NCBI GenBank assembly: GCA_944472135.2
Contig: OX235270.1
Location: 116,823,842 to 116,887,841, forward strand
Length of the DNA: 64,000 nt
Direction of reading: 5' to 3'
Source: Trichobilharzia regenti
Taxonomy: Eukaryota; Platyhelminthes; Trematoda; Strigeidida; Schistosomatidae
Shown: one piece after another, positions 47,801 to 57,772 of the stretch
How positions within the stretch are numbered: the stretch's first letter is position 1
How the letters are laid out: each line of letters opens with the position of its first letter
Made by a program: the position numbers and the translations under genes
Notes under the pieces: model-generated
Told to the model about the DNA's origin: nothing
Database searches by the model: none
What the model saw: only the letters and a program-made list of their open reading frames with translations

Positions 47801-50800
47801 GAACAATTTAGATGGAGTGGTGTTGTTAAGCTGAGATATACTGGTTTCAAGTCAAACAGTTAATCCAACCAGTCACACCTCGTTCAAGACGTTTGGACTG
47901 AAGGCTGATTGGAAACTAGCTATTTGACACAAAATAACCTAAGTCAAGCTGATAGAAGAGATGTGAGGAAGTATGAACAGTTAGCTTCCACTCCCACATT
48001 TTTTCTATCTCAGATCCCAATTAAACTAAAGACGACACAATTACTTCGTACCTGTTCTCTATTCCATCTCATTAAACAAATCATGATGATGACAGTAGAT
48101 CGAAAGTGAAAGTGTTCAATGTCTAGACTCACTAGTCATCTTCGAGGAAGTTGAAGTGATGAAAGCTGATTTATAAATGCACTCTCACCTACCACTATGG
48201 ATAAAACTTTATATTCACGAAGTCTCACAGTGTTATACAGTAATATTTACTGATGACGTTTCGAGTACAATTTATTGCTCATGAGCACATCAACGCACTC
48301 ACATGACATTCTTGCTCCCTTGATATACATGAGTAAAAGTTGATCAGACATTAGACATTATCTAACTACGCCTGATCTGCTAGTATGACCTATGTACTTG
48401 ATCTAACTCATGGTCATGGGACGATTTGACAGCACTGAAATCTCGCTCGACTAATTCATGTGGGATATTTACATGTAAAGTTTTATTCAGCGTTTCAGTA
48501 GGTGCTAGTAGGTCTGAAAGCCACCGCAATTCCTGCCTTAGAATTCAACCATATAATTATCAGTAGCATCGATATATACATATATATATGTATACGTAAT
48601 ATATAAATATATAATTTACCAAATACCTTGGAATAACCATGAATTAGATCAACTATATAGGTCATACTAGCAGATCAGGAGTAGTCAGATCAGAACATAA
48701 GAATCTGGCCACGGTTGGAACGACTGGTCCCACGGAGATAAGTATTTGAGAAGAAAACTCACCAATCGCACTGGATGCACAAACACACAACCAGACAATA
48801 GGATGGGTGAGATAGAGTCAAAATACTTTAGGTGATATAGGTAGGTAGGTGGAGAGAGAGAGAGAGAGACATTGATCACCGAATCCTGGTTTATCGAGTC
48901 TACACCCAACACATGCAATCGAAGTAACTCAGCGCAAATACCAGAGATATGGAAGATATTACTACCAGTCAAACCAGAGAAAGATAATAAATAATATTTA
49001 AATGCATTCAATTTACATTATAACATTCTAACAAGCTACTTATTTTTACTTGAAAACATCTTATTCTCCATTTATTGACTTACAACAGTCGTCATATTTT
49101 CCAATTTATTGTATTTTATTGATAACACCTATATTATTTCCGAATGTACTTTATCTTGCTTTCCGTTTCATTCAAGTCTCATATTGGTTTTCTTCAAATG
49201 TCTGATCAACTTTTACTCATGTATATCAAGGGAGCAAGAATGTCATGTGAGTGCGTTGATGTGCTCATGAGCAATAAATTGTACTCGAAACGTCATCAGT
49301 AAATATTATTGTATAACACTGTGAGACTTTGTGAATATAAAGTTTTATCCGTAATGGGATTATACCACACCAGTGTGCCTAAGTTTTATATTCTTATATG
49401 AATAACTCTCTCACCTTGATTATTGTCAATATTCTCTGAGGTCCGCGTGAAGCTTGGGTGATTGGAACAAGATTGGATCTGTGCTTCGGAATATACACGC
49501 TTCTATACAGTCTGTTCTGTGATTTTCTGGATGTCCAAAACATACTGTTACAACCATCAGGACACTCGTCATTCAATGTTATGCTTGTGTCAGCGCAAAA
49601 TCTACAAGTGGAAATTGAGATTGGGAAAAGGAATCTGTTGAGAATATAGGAAATCTTGAATAGCTGAGAGTTTACGAGAGTTGTTTTAAAGCAGTTGGAG
49701 AGACCGACCTATTGAAGCTTGCCATTTCGATTCCTCTAGACGATGACGCGACTTCCAGATTATCGCATATGGGGCGATCATTGAATGCACCATGATCTAT
49801 TCCTTCAGTCGTGTGATCGCAGAAGGACCTCCTAGAGACTTTCATTGAATCGCAGTGACAATACACTTCACCTCTCACATAGATATACTTATGTTATTGG
49901 CCAAAACGTTTCGAATACTTCGACCATAAGTGTGTGTTGATACAATTCACATTTTTACAGGTTTTCTCACTCATTTTTTTCTTGTTTAGTCCGTTCTTAA
50001 TTGTGTGCTATGCTACGCAGTGTCATTGTCGTTGAATCATTGCTCACTTGATCTGTCACAGTAAACGGGATTCCTACTACATAAACAACAACAGCTCATA
50101 GAGGATCCTGAAACTCAGATACAACATTAAATGAGGACATGCATGTAGGGTGTAACATGAACACAGAACTCAGTCAAAGATGTTTCCTCCAGTTTCTGTT
50201 TCAGTTATACTCATTTGAGAAATGAATTGTGCCTGAGTTGTCGTTCAGCGAGTATTACTGCGTTACTAATCTACTTTATGTAGTGGAATAACTGACACTG
50301 AACTTTCCGTGACGTCGGTGGCATGGCGGTTAGGACACTCGCCGACCATGCACATGGTCCGGGGTTCGATTCCCGGCCGGCGCACTCCTTTACCTCGCTG
50401 AGCCGGGAATAATGCTGGTAAAGAGGAAAGGTTGGGCATGAGGCTAGCAACCCCATCCTGTAAAATAAACATTGCTACAGAATCTTCAGGCCACTAGCTT
50501 GAAGCCCTATATTCCACTGGGGAACGTGAAGGAATAAAAAAAAGAACTTTCCGTATGAAACGCACAATTAAATAACAATAGATTATCAATGTTGTTCAAC
50601 ACTGAGTGCACGGGGTTTGATGACAACTGATCTTAATTACATCTCCTGTGACTGCTTTATTCAGCATGTTGTCACATTTTCAAACTTTCATCTTACCTGA
50701 GATGCTACAGTATTTCAGGAGAAAAGTTTGCAGGCACTCCTTCTGACTGATTTCTGATTTTCCACAAATCATATTGTATGGGATGATTTCTCTTATTTAA

Positions 50801-51276
50801 TAAAGTTTAGGACAAATATGTCGTTCGTTTCGTCATTCCAACTGAGAGTTAGAAACTGATCCAGGTGGTGCTCTTTTCTATAATGTTTATTATCTGTCTT
50901 AGTCAGTTTGCTTACCCCTATCAATTTAATTAAAATTTAATATCTGTGTTCCAGAGAACACTTCCATATGGACATAGGACAACTTATAAAATTAACATTC
51001 AAAATGATTCACACTCAATGAACTTTAAATAACAAAATGAAGTAAAATCACTCACTGATTATTCTTCTCTCTATCGTCTGTTTTCTGTTGAAGTGAATCA
51101 CAATCTTCACTGATGTTTTGTTTGCGATTTCTGAATGATTTGGTGAATAGTCCAATGTATCTATTGTTTTCTTTTGGTTTGTCTTTGTGAAGTTTGTGTG
51201 GTTTCCTGAAGCTTAGATTTAATTTTCCAAATACATCTTTCCAGGTCTTATTGGAATCCCCTGCATAATCCTCCAT
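35696..51276 (-). CDS. Diaphanous-type formin, 11 exons, about 904 aa
   Basis: Formins nucleate and elongate unbranched actin filaments: FH1 recruits profilin-actin and the dimeric FH2 caps the barbed end. I joined 11 exons by splice sites and phase: 51276-51056, 49873-49709, 49601-49415, 47065-46907, 45589-45133, 44331-44252, 42034-41912, 40289-39822, 39043-38622, 37074-36762, 35815-35696. All phases agree and the frame is open to TGA. Residues 1-244 match nothing I know. FH1 lies in about 330-396 with proline runs of 9, 4 and about 17. FH2 starts at PYNMKPKK, the diaphanous-style entry, and includes LLGFEVRNLVRLADTRD and FLPHAQEELRILGELH. An in-frame TAA directly precedes the ATG. GBD, FH3 and a C-terminal DAD are not seen, so canonical Rho autoregulation may be absent. 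Short serine-rich inserts interrupt FH2. Confidence 0.88.
36533..36731 (+). mobile_element. SINE A, full copy in formin intron 10
   Basis: The head folds like a tRNA: GCGTCGG pairs with CCGACGC 70 nt later, the A-box region is TAGCACAGTGG (36540-36550), and the B box is GGTTCGATCCC (36584-36594). The body of about 110 bp ends in GTGTGGAATCAAGCTG and an A-rich tail. TAAAGT flanks both sides (36527-36532, 36732-36737), a likely short target duplication. It is antisense to the formin gene. Confidence 0.92.
36762..37074 (-). CDS. Formin exon 10 (FH2)
   Basis: 313 nt, acceptor ATTTTACAG, donor GTAAGC. Encodes TIEETLVEMKRDVARLEIDL and FLPHAQEELRILGELHRSF, the long FH2 coiled helices. A SINE A insertion lies 30 nt into the following intron. 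Confidence 0.9.
37678..38209 (-). repeat. 532-bp near-identical inverted repeat, right arm (formin intron 9)
   Basis: Reverse complement of 32939-33470. The two arms bracket formin exons 10 and 11. Confidence 0.92.
38622..39043 (-). CDS. Formin exon 9 (FH2 core)
   Basis: 422 nt, acceptor TGTATTTCAG, donor GTAAGC, phase 0 in, phase 2 out. Encodes the most diagnostic part: ALALINALNAAG, then after an inserted loop of about 25 residues LLGFEVRNLVRLADTRDV and NLIHYLAELMEL, equivalent to 'LGNYMNxG...GFxLxxLxKLxDTK...LLHYL'. Confidence 0.92.
39822..40289 (-). CDS. Formin exon 8 (FH2)
   Basis: 468 nt (156 codons), phase 0 to 0, acceptor CCCTCTACAG, donor GTAAGA. A serine-rich linker leads into LIPAKAAQSVAICMASAHLD and PESVAQAIMELKTT, the FH2 'DxKxAQNxxI' helix pair, then PEHLLDTLINSMPQ. 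An extra Ser-rich loop splits it. Confidence 0.87.
41295..41390 (+). repeat. Dispersed repeat R3
   Basis: Contains GGTTGGACACTAGTAATTAA and TTTGGTGCAGACTGAATTC, also found at about 53060-53145 (TTGGACACTAG..., TTTGGTGCAGACTGAATTC), with part of it again near 58560-58605 in inverse orientation. Family not recognised. Confidence 0.6.
41727..41900 (+). mobile_element. SINE A copy in formin intron 7
   Basis: Begins inside the tRNA-like head (GGACTCTCGCAGACCATGC, B box GGTTCGAGCCC) and continues through the standard body to an A/AT-rich tail that ends beside the exon 7 donor (41910-41911). Antisense to the formin. Confidence 0.9.
41912..42034 (-). CDS. Formin exon 7 (FH2)
   Basis: 123 nt, phase 0 to 0. 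Encodes KKSRLKENSVWVRIDESGLL and SEDFVNRLHRRF, the FH2 segment with the conserved Trp of 'xxFWxKV'. Joined to exon 6, the spacing to diaphanous FH2 is exact. The donor GTTAGT is 11 nt from the tail of an antisense SINE. Confidence 0.85.
43012..43250 (+). mobile_element. SINE B (composite), formin intron 6
   Basis: tRNA-like head with B box GGTTCGATCTCC, then a unique segment (CCTTTACCTCGCTGAGCC), then GGAGCTAGCAACCCCATCC, shared with the LINE 5' leader, and finally TTGAAGTCCTATGTTCCACT, shared with the LINE 3' end, followed by an A-run. AATAGTGCA before and AAGAGTGCA after may be a target duplication. Confidence 0.9.
44252..44331 (-). CDS. Formin exon 6 (start of FH2)
   Basis: 80 nt with acceptor TTTGAACAG and donor GTAAGT. 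Encodes SPMPYNMKPKKTFSAAFRLK, matching the 'PFGLxPKK...' entry to the FH2 of diaphanous formins. Confidence 0.85.
44812..44970 (+). mobile_element. Diverged SINE C (Sm-alpha-like) remnant
   Basis: CAGAGGTCGTTGGTTCCATCC (decayed B box), ACATACTGCTGAAGAGTC, GGCTGTTCAGTACTCCCGG. It follows the same order as the copy at 54941 but is heavily mutated; the GGACGAAAC block is lost. Confidence 0.65.
45133..45589 (-). CDS. Formin exon 5 (FH1 polyproline)
   Basis: 457 nt, phase 0 in, phase 1 out, donor GTGAGT. A Ser/Thr/Glu-rich lead precedes PPHSPPASRRHP, runs of 9, 4 and about 17 prolines, then SSTPPP. This is the profilin-binding FH1. The plus strand shows it as a GGT/GGC repeat that can expand or contract. 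Confidence 0.9.
45788..45814. repeat. (TA)n microsatellite
   Basis: A run of about a dozen TA units. Confidence 0.9.
46147..46388 (+). repeat. Dispersed repeat R1, uninterrupted copy
   Basis: Reverse complement of 16337-16572. Here the sequence passes through the point where the Gypsy LTR sits in the other copy, giving the pre-insertion site. Confidence 0.88.
46907..47065 (-). CDS. Formin exon 4
   Basis: 159 nt (53 codons), phase 0 to 0, acceptor TTCTTTTTTAG and donor GTAAGT, both strong. Encodes HAQDDVNADLTRRFGTVEV and so on, rich in Arg and Asp. No domain recognised. Confidence 0.78.
48196..49355. mobile_element. Foldback or Penelope-like structure with about 158-bp inverted ends
   Basis: 48196-48354 and 49196-49355 are inverted copies (GGATAAAACTTTATATTCAC ... 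GTTGATCAGACATT). A second, inner inverted pair (about 48368-48420 and 48640-48690, GATCTGCTAGTATGACCTAT) is nested inside. No coding frame. Each outer arm carries a hammerhead-like string, see findings. It could be a tail-to-tail Penelope-like element remnant or a non-autonomous foldback transposon. Confidence 0.7.
48850..48869. repeat. (GA)n microsatellite
   Basis: About nine GA units. Confidence 0.85.
49415..49601 (-). CDS. Formin exon 3
   Basis: 187 nt between acceptor CACTTGTAG and donor GTGAGA. Phase 2 in, phase 0 out. Encodes FCADTSITLNDECPDGCNSM and a basic segment. No domain recognised. Confidence 0.72.
49709..49873 (-). CDS. Formin exon 2
   Basis: 165 nt; supplies the one base needed by exon 1 and ends in phase 2. 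The product contains VYCHCDS, SFCDH and ICDN (Cys/His-rich). Acceptor TATGTGAG has a weak pyrimidine tract and donor GTCGGT is non-consensus, so the edges are less certain than for other exons. Confidence 0.6.
50011..50566 (+). repeat. Dispersed repeat R2, copy interrupted by SINE B
   Basis: 50011-50310 and 50555-50566 align to 33731-34042. The SINE at 50311-50543 and a duplicated GAACTTTCCGT split it. Confidence 0.9.
50311..50543 (+). mobile_element. SINE B (composite) with an 11-bp target-site duplication
   Basis: Same structure as 43012-43250. B box GGTTCGATTCCC, ATGAGGCTAGCAACCCCATC, TTGAAGCCCTATATTCCACT, A-run. GAACTTTCCGT occurs at 50300-50310 and again at 50544-50554, so the ends are exact. 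It lies in formin intron 1. Confidence 0.95.
51056..51276 (-). CDS. Formin exon 1 (start codon)
   Basis: ATG at 51276 is preceded in frame by TAA, which fixes the start if no upstream exon is spliced in. It encodes MEDYAGDSNKTWKDVFGKLN and a Lys/Asn-rich stretch. Ends in phase 2 at the donor GTGAGT (51055-51050). Confidence 0.75.
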
Positions 51277-54200
51277 TTAAATTTTTTTAAGTTAAATTCC
51301 ACACCAAAGAAATAATTAGATCGTCTGATTCTTAGCTCAATACAACGGCTATTTATATTTACGAAAATCTTAGCAAAATTCCATTTGTGAGTTAGTAAAT
51401 TTCAACTGACTCAATTGCAATAAGTAGTTAAATATGATTAATTTGTGTGTTAGTCATTTGTTACGTAAGTATTACATGAAGTCTATGCCAATCTATATAG
51501 CAATGTAGGAATATAGCACAGTACTTAAAAGTTAAATAGACTGACTAGGAATCACAATCTTGTGGTGAAAAGCCAATAGAAAAAAACTTGTGGTTATCGC
51601 AATTGCTCACCCAAATCTTGTTTTGGTGAATAACTCCATAGGGGGTGAGGACAGACATATACAGAATATAGACAAGTTCATAATTACTGCCCCTCAGTAT
51701 CTCATAATTTTTCTGTCACCGTAGTTTGCTTCAGTCAGGATACTAATTCAATGTAGCCTAACTTTGCATTGAATTGATCGAAACAACGGTTTATGTCATT
51801 GATTAATAGCTATTTCTGTAGGATAAATAAAATAATATTCATCGTGGTCAGTTATATAGTACATATTTTTTACACAGAGTGCTTTCTGTCATAAATTTTC
51901 AGTTCTTATAATTTATTTTAATTTGTGATTATGTTCTCCTATTACTGTACACGGAATAAACCTTCAACAAACTGCACAATATTATGAACACTTGCAAAGA
52001 AAAGTTGAGAGCATGTAGCGTACTGATTGTTTGTTTAGGAGTGATGTCGATTCATACTCATTCTAAGAAGTAAAACATGACAGTGTAGACTTTTTCAAAC
52101 CTCAAGGATAGGATTCCATCACTCAATGGCATATAAGAACATTTCATATCCAGCCTGGAACAATGAATAATCTTAACGGCAGAGAAACGATGATGACTAT
52201 TTCAAGGAAAGTTAAAAAGTGTCACACCTTCATAAATAATACAATTTTAGCTTGATGAAATAAGTTACAAAGTATATACAGTATAAAAAACTATTCTGAG
52301 TTAATAAAGTTAGAGAAGGCAAAAGATAAACAGACAAATATAAAATATAACAAGTTACTGCCCTTCAGTTAACATTAATACTGGTTTACTAAGTGATGAT
52401 TTAACTGGGTGAGAGTTGGAGAATTTCATTCTAACTAGATATTTAATTATTTTAGGGATGTAAATGGTTGTTCACTGTAACTAAACACTTAAATTACTCA
52501 AATGTAAATAACATATTACAGTCTGGAAGTTCCCATTGCTGGTGAATCTCAAACGACAAAGAACTAGCTTCCTAATGGCAATTAATTCGATCTTCTAAGT
52601 GCTGTCACTTTATGAGAGAAATCCTAGGCTGTAAAACTGTTGTGCATATTAAAGGTTGGAAAATACACTTTTATGTAACAGACTGGAATTCTTGTTACTA
52701 AGGCTTCCTTAATATCTTGTTCTACTTCATATTATCGTGGTGTGATAGAGACAGTTTGCTCCAACTGAATATTAATCTCACATTTTCCCACATTTCAAAT
52801 GTGTATTAGCAACAGAATACGACATTCTATTTCACGTCGTTTAATGTAAGCCAAAATAGCACATTGAGTGAGTGTTTAGAGAATATATATGTATAGCGGT
52901 TTGATCACTTGAAAATATACATTGACTTTTATTTCTTTCCCTCTACTGTTACAATATCATTCAATCTTTACAGTTTAAATACAGAATACTTTTCGTTACT
53001 TCTGGAATCAAATTCTTGAGCTTCCTTTGTAGTATATAGTTCAACATATTTCTCGTCTTCATTGGACACTAGTCAATAACTGGTGTAATGTGTCTAGTCC
53101 TTTCTTTGGTGCAGACTGAATTCTATCAGTCAGGTTTACAGTGTGACCACCATTCTAGGTAGCTTGCCATCACGGTGCACATTGATCTGATGATATTGGA
53201 TAGTTGGAGGCAATCGGCTTCCTGCCGACGGTTGATGATACTAATGATATTTATTGGTAGTAGTGGCATCATTAGTAAAAACAGCAGTAGTGGTATTAAC
53301 AAAGTAATGTGCTCATTTCATTACAAAAGGGAAATTAAGTATTCATAGGGTAAATTGGCAACTACACACACACATACACACACACTGTTCATGTACTCAC
53401 AAAACTATTCAACATGAAGAATAAAAATTCATTATTGTTTTTAAAGTACAAAATAAGGCAATAACAACACCCTTTTCTCATCAATACAATGACATAACTG
53501 TCTAAAATTTATCTAGGCCAAACTATTGTTCTCTACTGAATTGAAAAGAAAAGTGGAAAACGAAAGTGAGCATCTAGCCAGTGAATAATGATTTCAAATA
53601 GCTTCCATGGTAACTATACTTTACAGTAAATGAACAAAATGTTTTAATATAAGCATCTGGGCTTCAAATTACTCTTCACTTTTATTACTTTCAATACATT
53701 TAAATGCTATTTTTGGCTGAAGCTGACTGATAAAAAAAACTTTTAAAATCGAAAACCATGTCTGTAATTTTTACAATTGGAAAAAAAGCTACTGAAATAA
53801 TCAACGGTAACAGTTCCCCACTAACAAAAGTACGAAGGGCAAAGTAAGCTGATCTGATTTTCCTTTCTGTTTAAGTTTTGAACAACTTATTTCACTTTGT
53901 GTATATCTGTTATTTGCTACTATTATTAGTTATAAATACCTCAACATTAAAATGAATTGGACGCTTTTTCCTTGGGTTCAACGCCACCGTAATTAGTTTA
54001 ACCTTAAGGTTCTTCACTTCGGAAATGAATTTATACCAGTTTCAGAGTAAATATGAGTTTTCCTAAGAATGTGGATTAGCTGTGTTAATGAACTATATTC
54101 ACTGAGGTTCACTTCTTCCTATGGATTAATTTTCCAACATCTAAAAGTATATTTTTTGAATTTCAGAAAGCTGTAATTTTATTTCGTCGAATTAATCCAG

Positions 54201-54780
54201 AGATGGGAAGGTCCCTGATATGCTCTTAAAATATGAAAACCATCATTTCACGTCTCTTTATCAGTCCTAAAGTATCTTTTTTTCTATTCTTTCCCATTTT
54301 GTGAATAGAAAGGCGATTAACTTTTTACAACAGTATGGCTATTCAGATTTATAGATATCTCACACGATATGTGTGAAGATTTTTCAAGATATTTCAATAA
54401 ATGTAAATATCTTATTATTAAGCTTCGCGTCAGTAAAGACTAATAAACTTAATCTAAGAAATTACTGAAAAAGGTTAGAAGTTAGTACCTGATGTTTCAT
54501 TTTTAAGAATAATCCGTTAAATCTTCAATTGTAAAAGAAAAGGGGTTCGGTGAAGAGTTACTCTTTTCGGTGATATCATTCTCAAGATGTACAATAGCAC
54601 ATATATATATATATATATGTTAAATTATCCGAGCAAAAAAATGAATATTTCCATGGTTGTATCATTAGAACTGTAAATTTTAGATAACAAGTTACATAAT
54701 GTAGAAAACGTTAGTCGGGTAGAAAATAAAAATAATTATTAGATATTCAAGTGTTGGGTTGTAGGGATTTGATTGGTGAC
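51277..54780. other. Intergenic region between the formin and FAIM genes
   Basis: AT-rich. It holds a (CA)n run at about 53361-53384 and an R3-like repeat near 53060-53225. It presumably includes the formin promoter, but no specific element is identifiable. Confidence 0.45.
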
Positions 54781-54802
54781 AGGATTTCATCATGAGCTGA
54801 CA

Positions 54803-54941
54803 TCCAACGGCCCATAAATTCTAACTTCTGCAATTCACGATATAGCGCGACCACTAGCCAATGTCTTCGGCGAGTATTTGTACTCACATCCGACCTGCTA
54901 TGTCGTGAGTTGGCAGAAGTTAGAATTCAAGGACCATTGGA
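54803..54941. repeat. Large hairpin: 44-bp inverted repeat with 50-bp loop
   Basis: 54803-54846 (CCAACGGCCCATAAATTCTA ... CACGATATAGC) pairs with 54897-54941 with a few mismatches and one gap. It directly precedes a SINE C copy. Confidence 0.8.
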
Positions 54942-55114
54942 TCGGGTCCCAGTGGCTCAATGTTCTATGAGTCTGTCTTGTAACCAGAAGGTCCTGGGTT
55001 CGGACCCCTGTGGGTGCGTATTGATGAAGAGTCCCAAACTAGGACGAAACAGCTGTCCAGTACTCCCAGGTTTTCCAGTGGTTCTCTAACTAGTGTCAGC
55101 TCATGATGAAAATT
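54941..55114 (+). mobile_element. SINE C (Sm-alpha-like) with hammerhead-like core
   Basis: A tRNA-like head with B box GGTTCGGACCC (54997-55007) is followed by TTGATGA (55021-55027), stem II GTCC/GGAC (55031-55034 and 55042-55045), GAAAC (55046-55050) and GTC (55055-55057), the hammerhead layout. The first base of the CTGATGA box is T instead of C, so cleavage should be lost or weak. Ends GTCAGCTCATGATGAAAA. Confidence 0.85.
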
Positions 55115-57554
55115 ATTAAAATTTTAAACTTTAGTTGACGAATTTCGTTAATGGGTTAGAAACTAAAATAAGATTAAACACGCAAGTTGAGTGACGTAAT
55201 CTGATTGCTTTTTCTACTCCACCCACACTTCAGGTGTAATTGATGAGGTTAGATGATTACAATGCAGTGATGTGTCATGAAATTAGTTTGTGAATTGTTA
55301 TTGGGTGTTTGATTTTTTAAACGCTTCGGTAGTCTTTATACTGTTTGCGCTTGGATGTTTTGTGAGGAAAGTTCAACATCATCCGGAACGTCATACTTAG
55401 TGCTGCTTGACGCTGAAGCGAATCTGTCCACTTTTCATGAGTACCCACAATGCAATTCGTCTTATTAATTGGTGTATCTGTAAAAGTTCTTGCTATTAAA
55501 CAACTTTTAATTTAGTCAGCATCATACAGTGTTACTCCTATTTAGATGTTAAAAGTAGATTAGTGAGTTGTTTTTTGACATTTATTTTCAAGCTGGTAAA
55601 AAGACTGAAACACAACTTTGGATTATCGGTCATACTACCAAATGATATAATTAGTATCAGTAAAAAGTTTGAGCATTGTGGATTAGATCAAATAAAGTAT
55701 AATTATATTTTAATAGTTTACACACAATGATAAGTTTTGTTATTGGTAATATTTCGAGCAAAATTACTGCCCGTGTTCACGCCACTGATGGAATTGTTTT
55801 ATTCACACATTTATGATTTGTACTCATATATTATTAGTGTACTTAAATATAATCATTTTAAAACATGGTTTATCACATGTCTCACTCCAAGTGCCAGTAG
55901 GATCTAATAATTGTGAAGTTTCTTTATAATCCTTAAATGATTGTTTTCAGTCCACAAAAAAGTATTTTACGCTGAATGTGCAAACTTTGATGTGACGCAT
56001 AAAAACAAACAAGAAAGTTATTAGAGTATAAGGAGTACGGAAACGAGGTCCTATGTGATTCTCTAACAAGCAACTCACACAAGTATAAATAGAAGTGAAG
56101 CCAGTGCATGTTTACCCTGCGGCAACCAATATAGTACAACCAATCTAACCTTTTAGTATTTGTCGCAAATCACAGCTTAGATAATTTCACTGTTCATGCC
56201 TTCTCATGCAAACTTTGATATTTCTTTAAGCATAAACTGAATAATAAATTGCTGGACTTACATCTTGAATAATCTATACATTCACCAGTCAAAGAATCAT
56301 TTCAAATCAGTTAGATAGCTACTTCGTTTGAAATGGTCCGTCATTTTGAGCATGAGGATATTTTTTTGATGACATCATTCCCTGATGATTGCGATGTGAA
56401 ACAGCTGAGTTTTGAAAAGACCGGCTGGTGGTTTCGAACCCAGTAGTTGAAAGATAATCTGACGACTGTCAAACTTTATAGCAGGTGCATTGATCGTATG
56501 ACAGATTTTTTTACGCGTCAGTAAACCGTATCAAATTATAACTAATAGCCATAAGCTACCTATAGTTGGTTAACAGAGCTCTGACTGACGTTATTTCCTG
56601 GTAGACTTCACTTTGAAGTATAGTTTTCAGTGATGGATACTTTTTATTGGGTAAAGAAATAAATACAACAATATCTCAGTTCATAGCTCACCTATTATAG
56701 TGTGATGTGATCAAAACTCTTTGCTTATAAACTGTAATAAATTTCCAGTTTTTTTCAAATTAATAAATGTATTCCTTCAACTTGGATACTTTAGAGATCA
56801 GTTTGGCATAATGTCTGATAGTCTATTGTTTTTTTTTCCCTTAAAAGTCAGATGTGTTTGAACTGACAGCATTCATAAGTTACTCCATTTGAAAATAACT
56901 TCCGAATTTTTTATATGTAGCATCTAATGGTTAGTCTAAAAATATTTTTTTTTGATATTTGAAAGGAAATTGTTAAAGTTCACAATGAAAGATGTAACTA
57001 ATAATCTCAGCCGTCACTAGGCAGCCTTCACTAACAACTTCTCAAAAACAGACAACGAAATTCCTTATGATCACTTACCTAGCAATTTGAAATTGCAGTA
57101 TTCAATATTTAAACATCACGTTTATGGGGAGGCGTTGTAAGAATTGCATTAACAAAACAAGCTTTGTAATCTCCCTTGTGACATTTGAATATCTTGATCC
57201 ATGTAAGGCGAATAACCGAGTTCAGTTTGAAAATGAAAAGATAGTTCATTTTAACTGATTAAGAATTCTCATTAATTTTTTTCTAAAGAATGGTTACTGA
57301 AAAAGGAATATTCTCTTCGATAACTTCATCACGTTCTTCAGTTTTATATACATAATACTGAATGAATTATTGACATTAATAACATTAGTGTTTAAATAAA
57401 ATTGAATCAATAATATCAATAGATTAGTTTATTTGTGAGTTTGGATTGCTATTTCAATGTATGTCTCCATCATCATTTGAGTTATATACCAGAATAAAAA
57501 ATTCTGATACAATTCCATTTGTAAGAATAAACTTCAACTTTTCGAAATTATCAG
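55115..57554. other. AT-rich stretch, probably FAIM 5' region or intron
   Basis: Upstream FAIM exons should lie here or further left, but none could be matched. Candidate frames at about 55330-55460 and 57120-57230 do not resemble the family. Confidence 0.4.
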
Positions 57555-57584
57555 TGTAAATCCTGGCAGTGGATGTGATTACCT
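57555..57584 (+). CDS. Tentative FAIM microexon
   Basis: After the acceptor CTTTTCGAAATTATCAG comes T/GTA AAT CCT GGC AGT GGA TGT GAT TAC/CT (VNPGSGCDY), resembling the 'INxDxxSGFxYEY' segment of FAIM. The phase (2) fits the next exon. The donor GTCGGC is weak, so this is only a suggestion. Confidence 0.3.
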
Positions 57585-57668
57585 GTCGGCTTATATAAAT
57601 CACGAACCTTAACTGACCAAAATTCAATGCGTTTATCACCTATTGACCATTTATCTATGATTTTCTAG

Positions 57669-57772
57669 TTGTCGTGAGTCAAAAAGCTCAACAAGCAGCT
57701 GCTATCAACCGTCAGAAAATGTCATTGTATGGAATATAGACTTAGATGGAAATCAAGTCAGTCTGGCTTATT
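57669..57772 (+). CDS. FAIM exon a
   Basis: 104 nt; acceptor GATTTTCTAG, donor GTGAGT, enters needing one base and leaves one base. Encodes CRESKSSTSSCYQPSENVIV, then WNIDLDGNQVSLAY. Confidence 0.78.

Noticed and set aside
55330..55460. Candidate FAIM N-terminal exon containing WMF
   Set aside because: The rest of the frame does not match the family blocks and no good splice pair bounds it.
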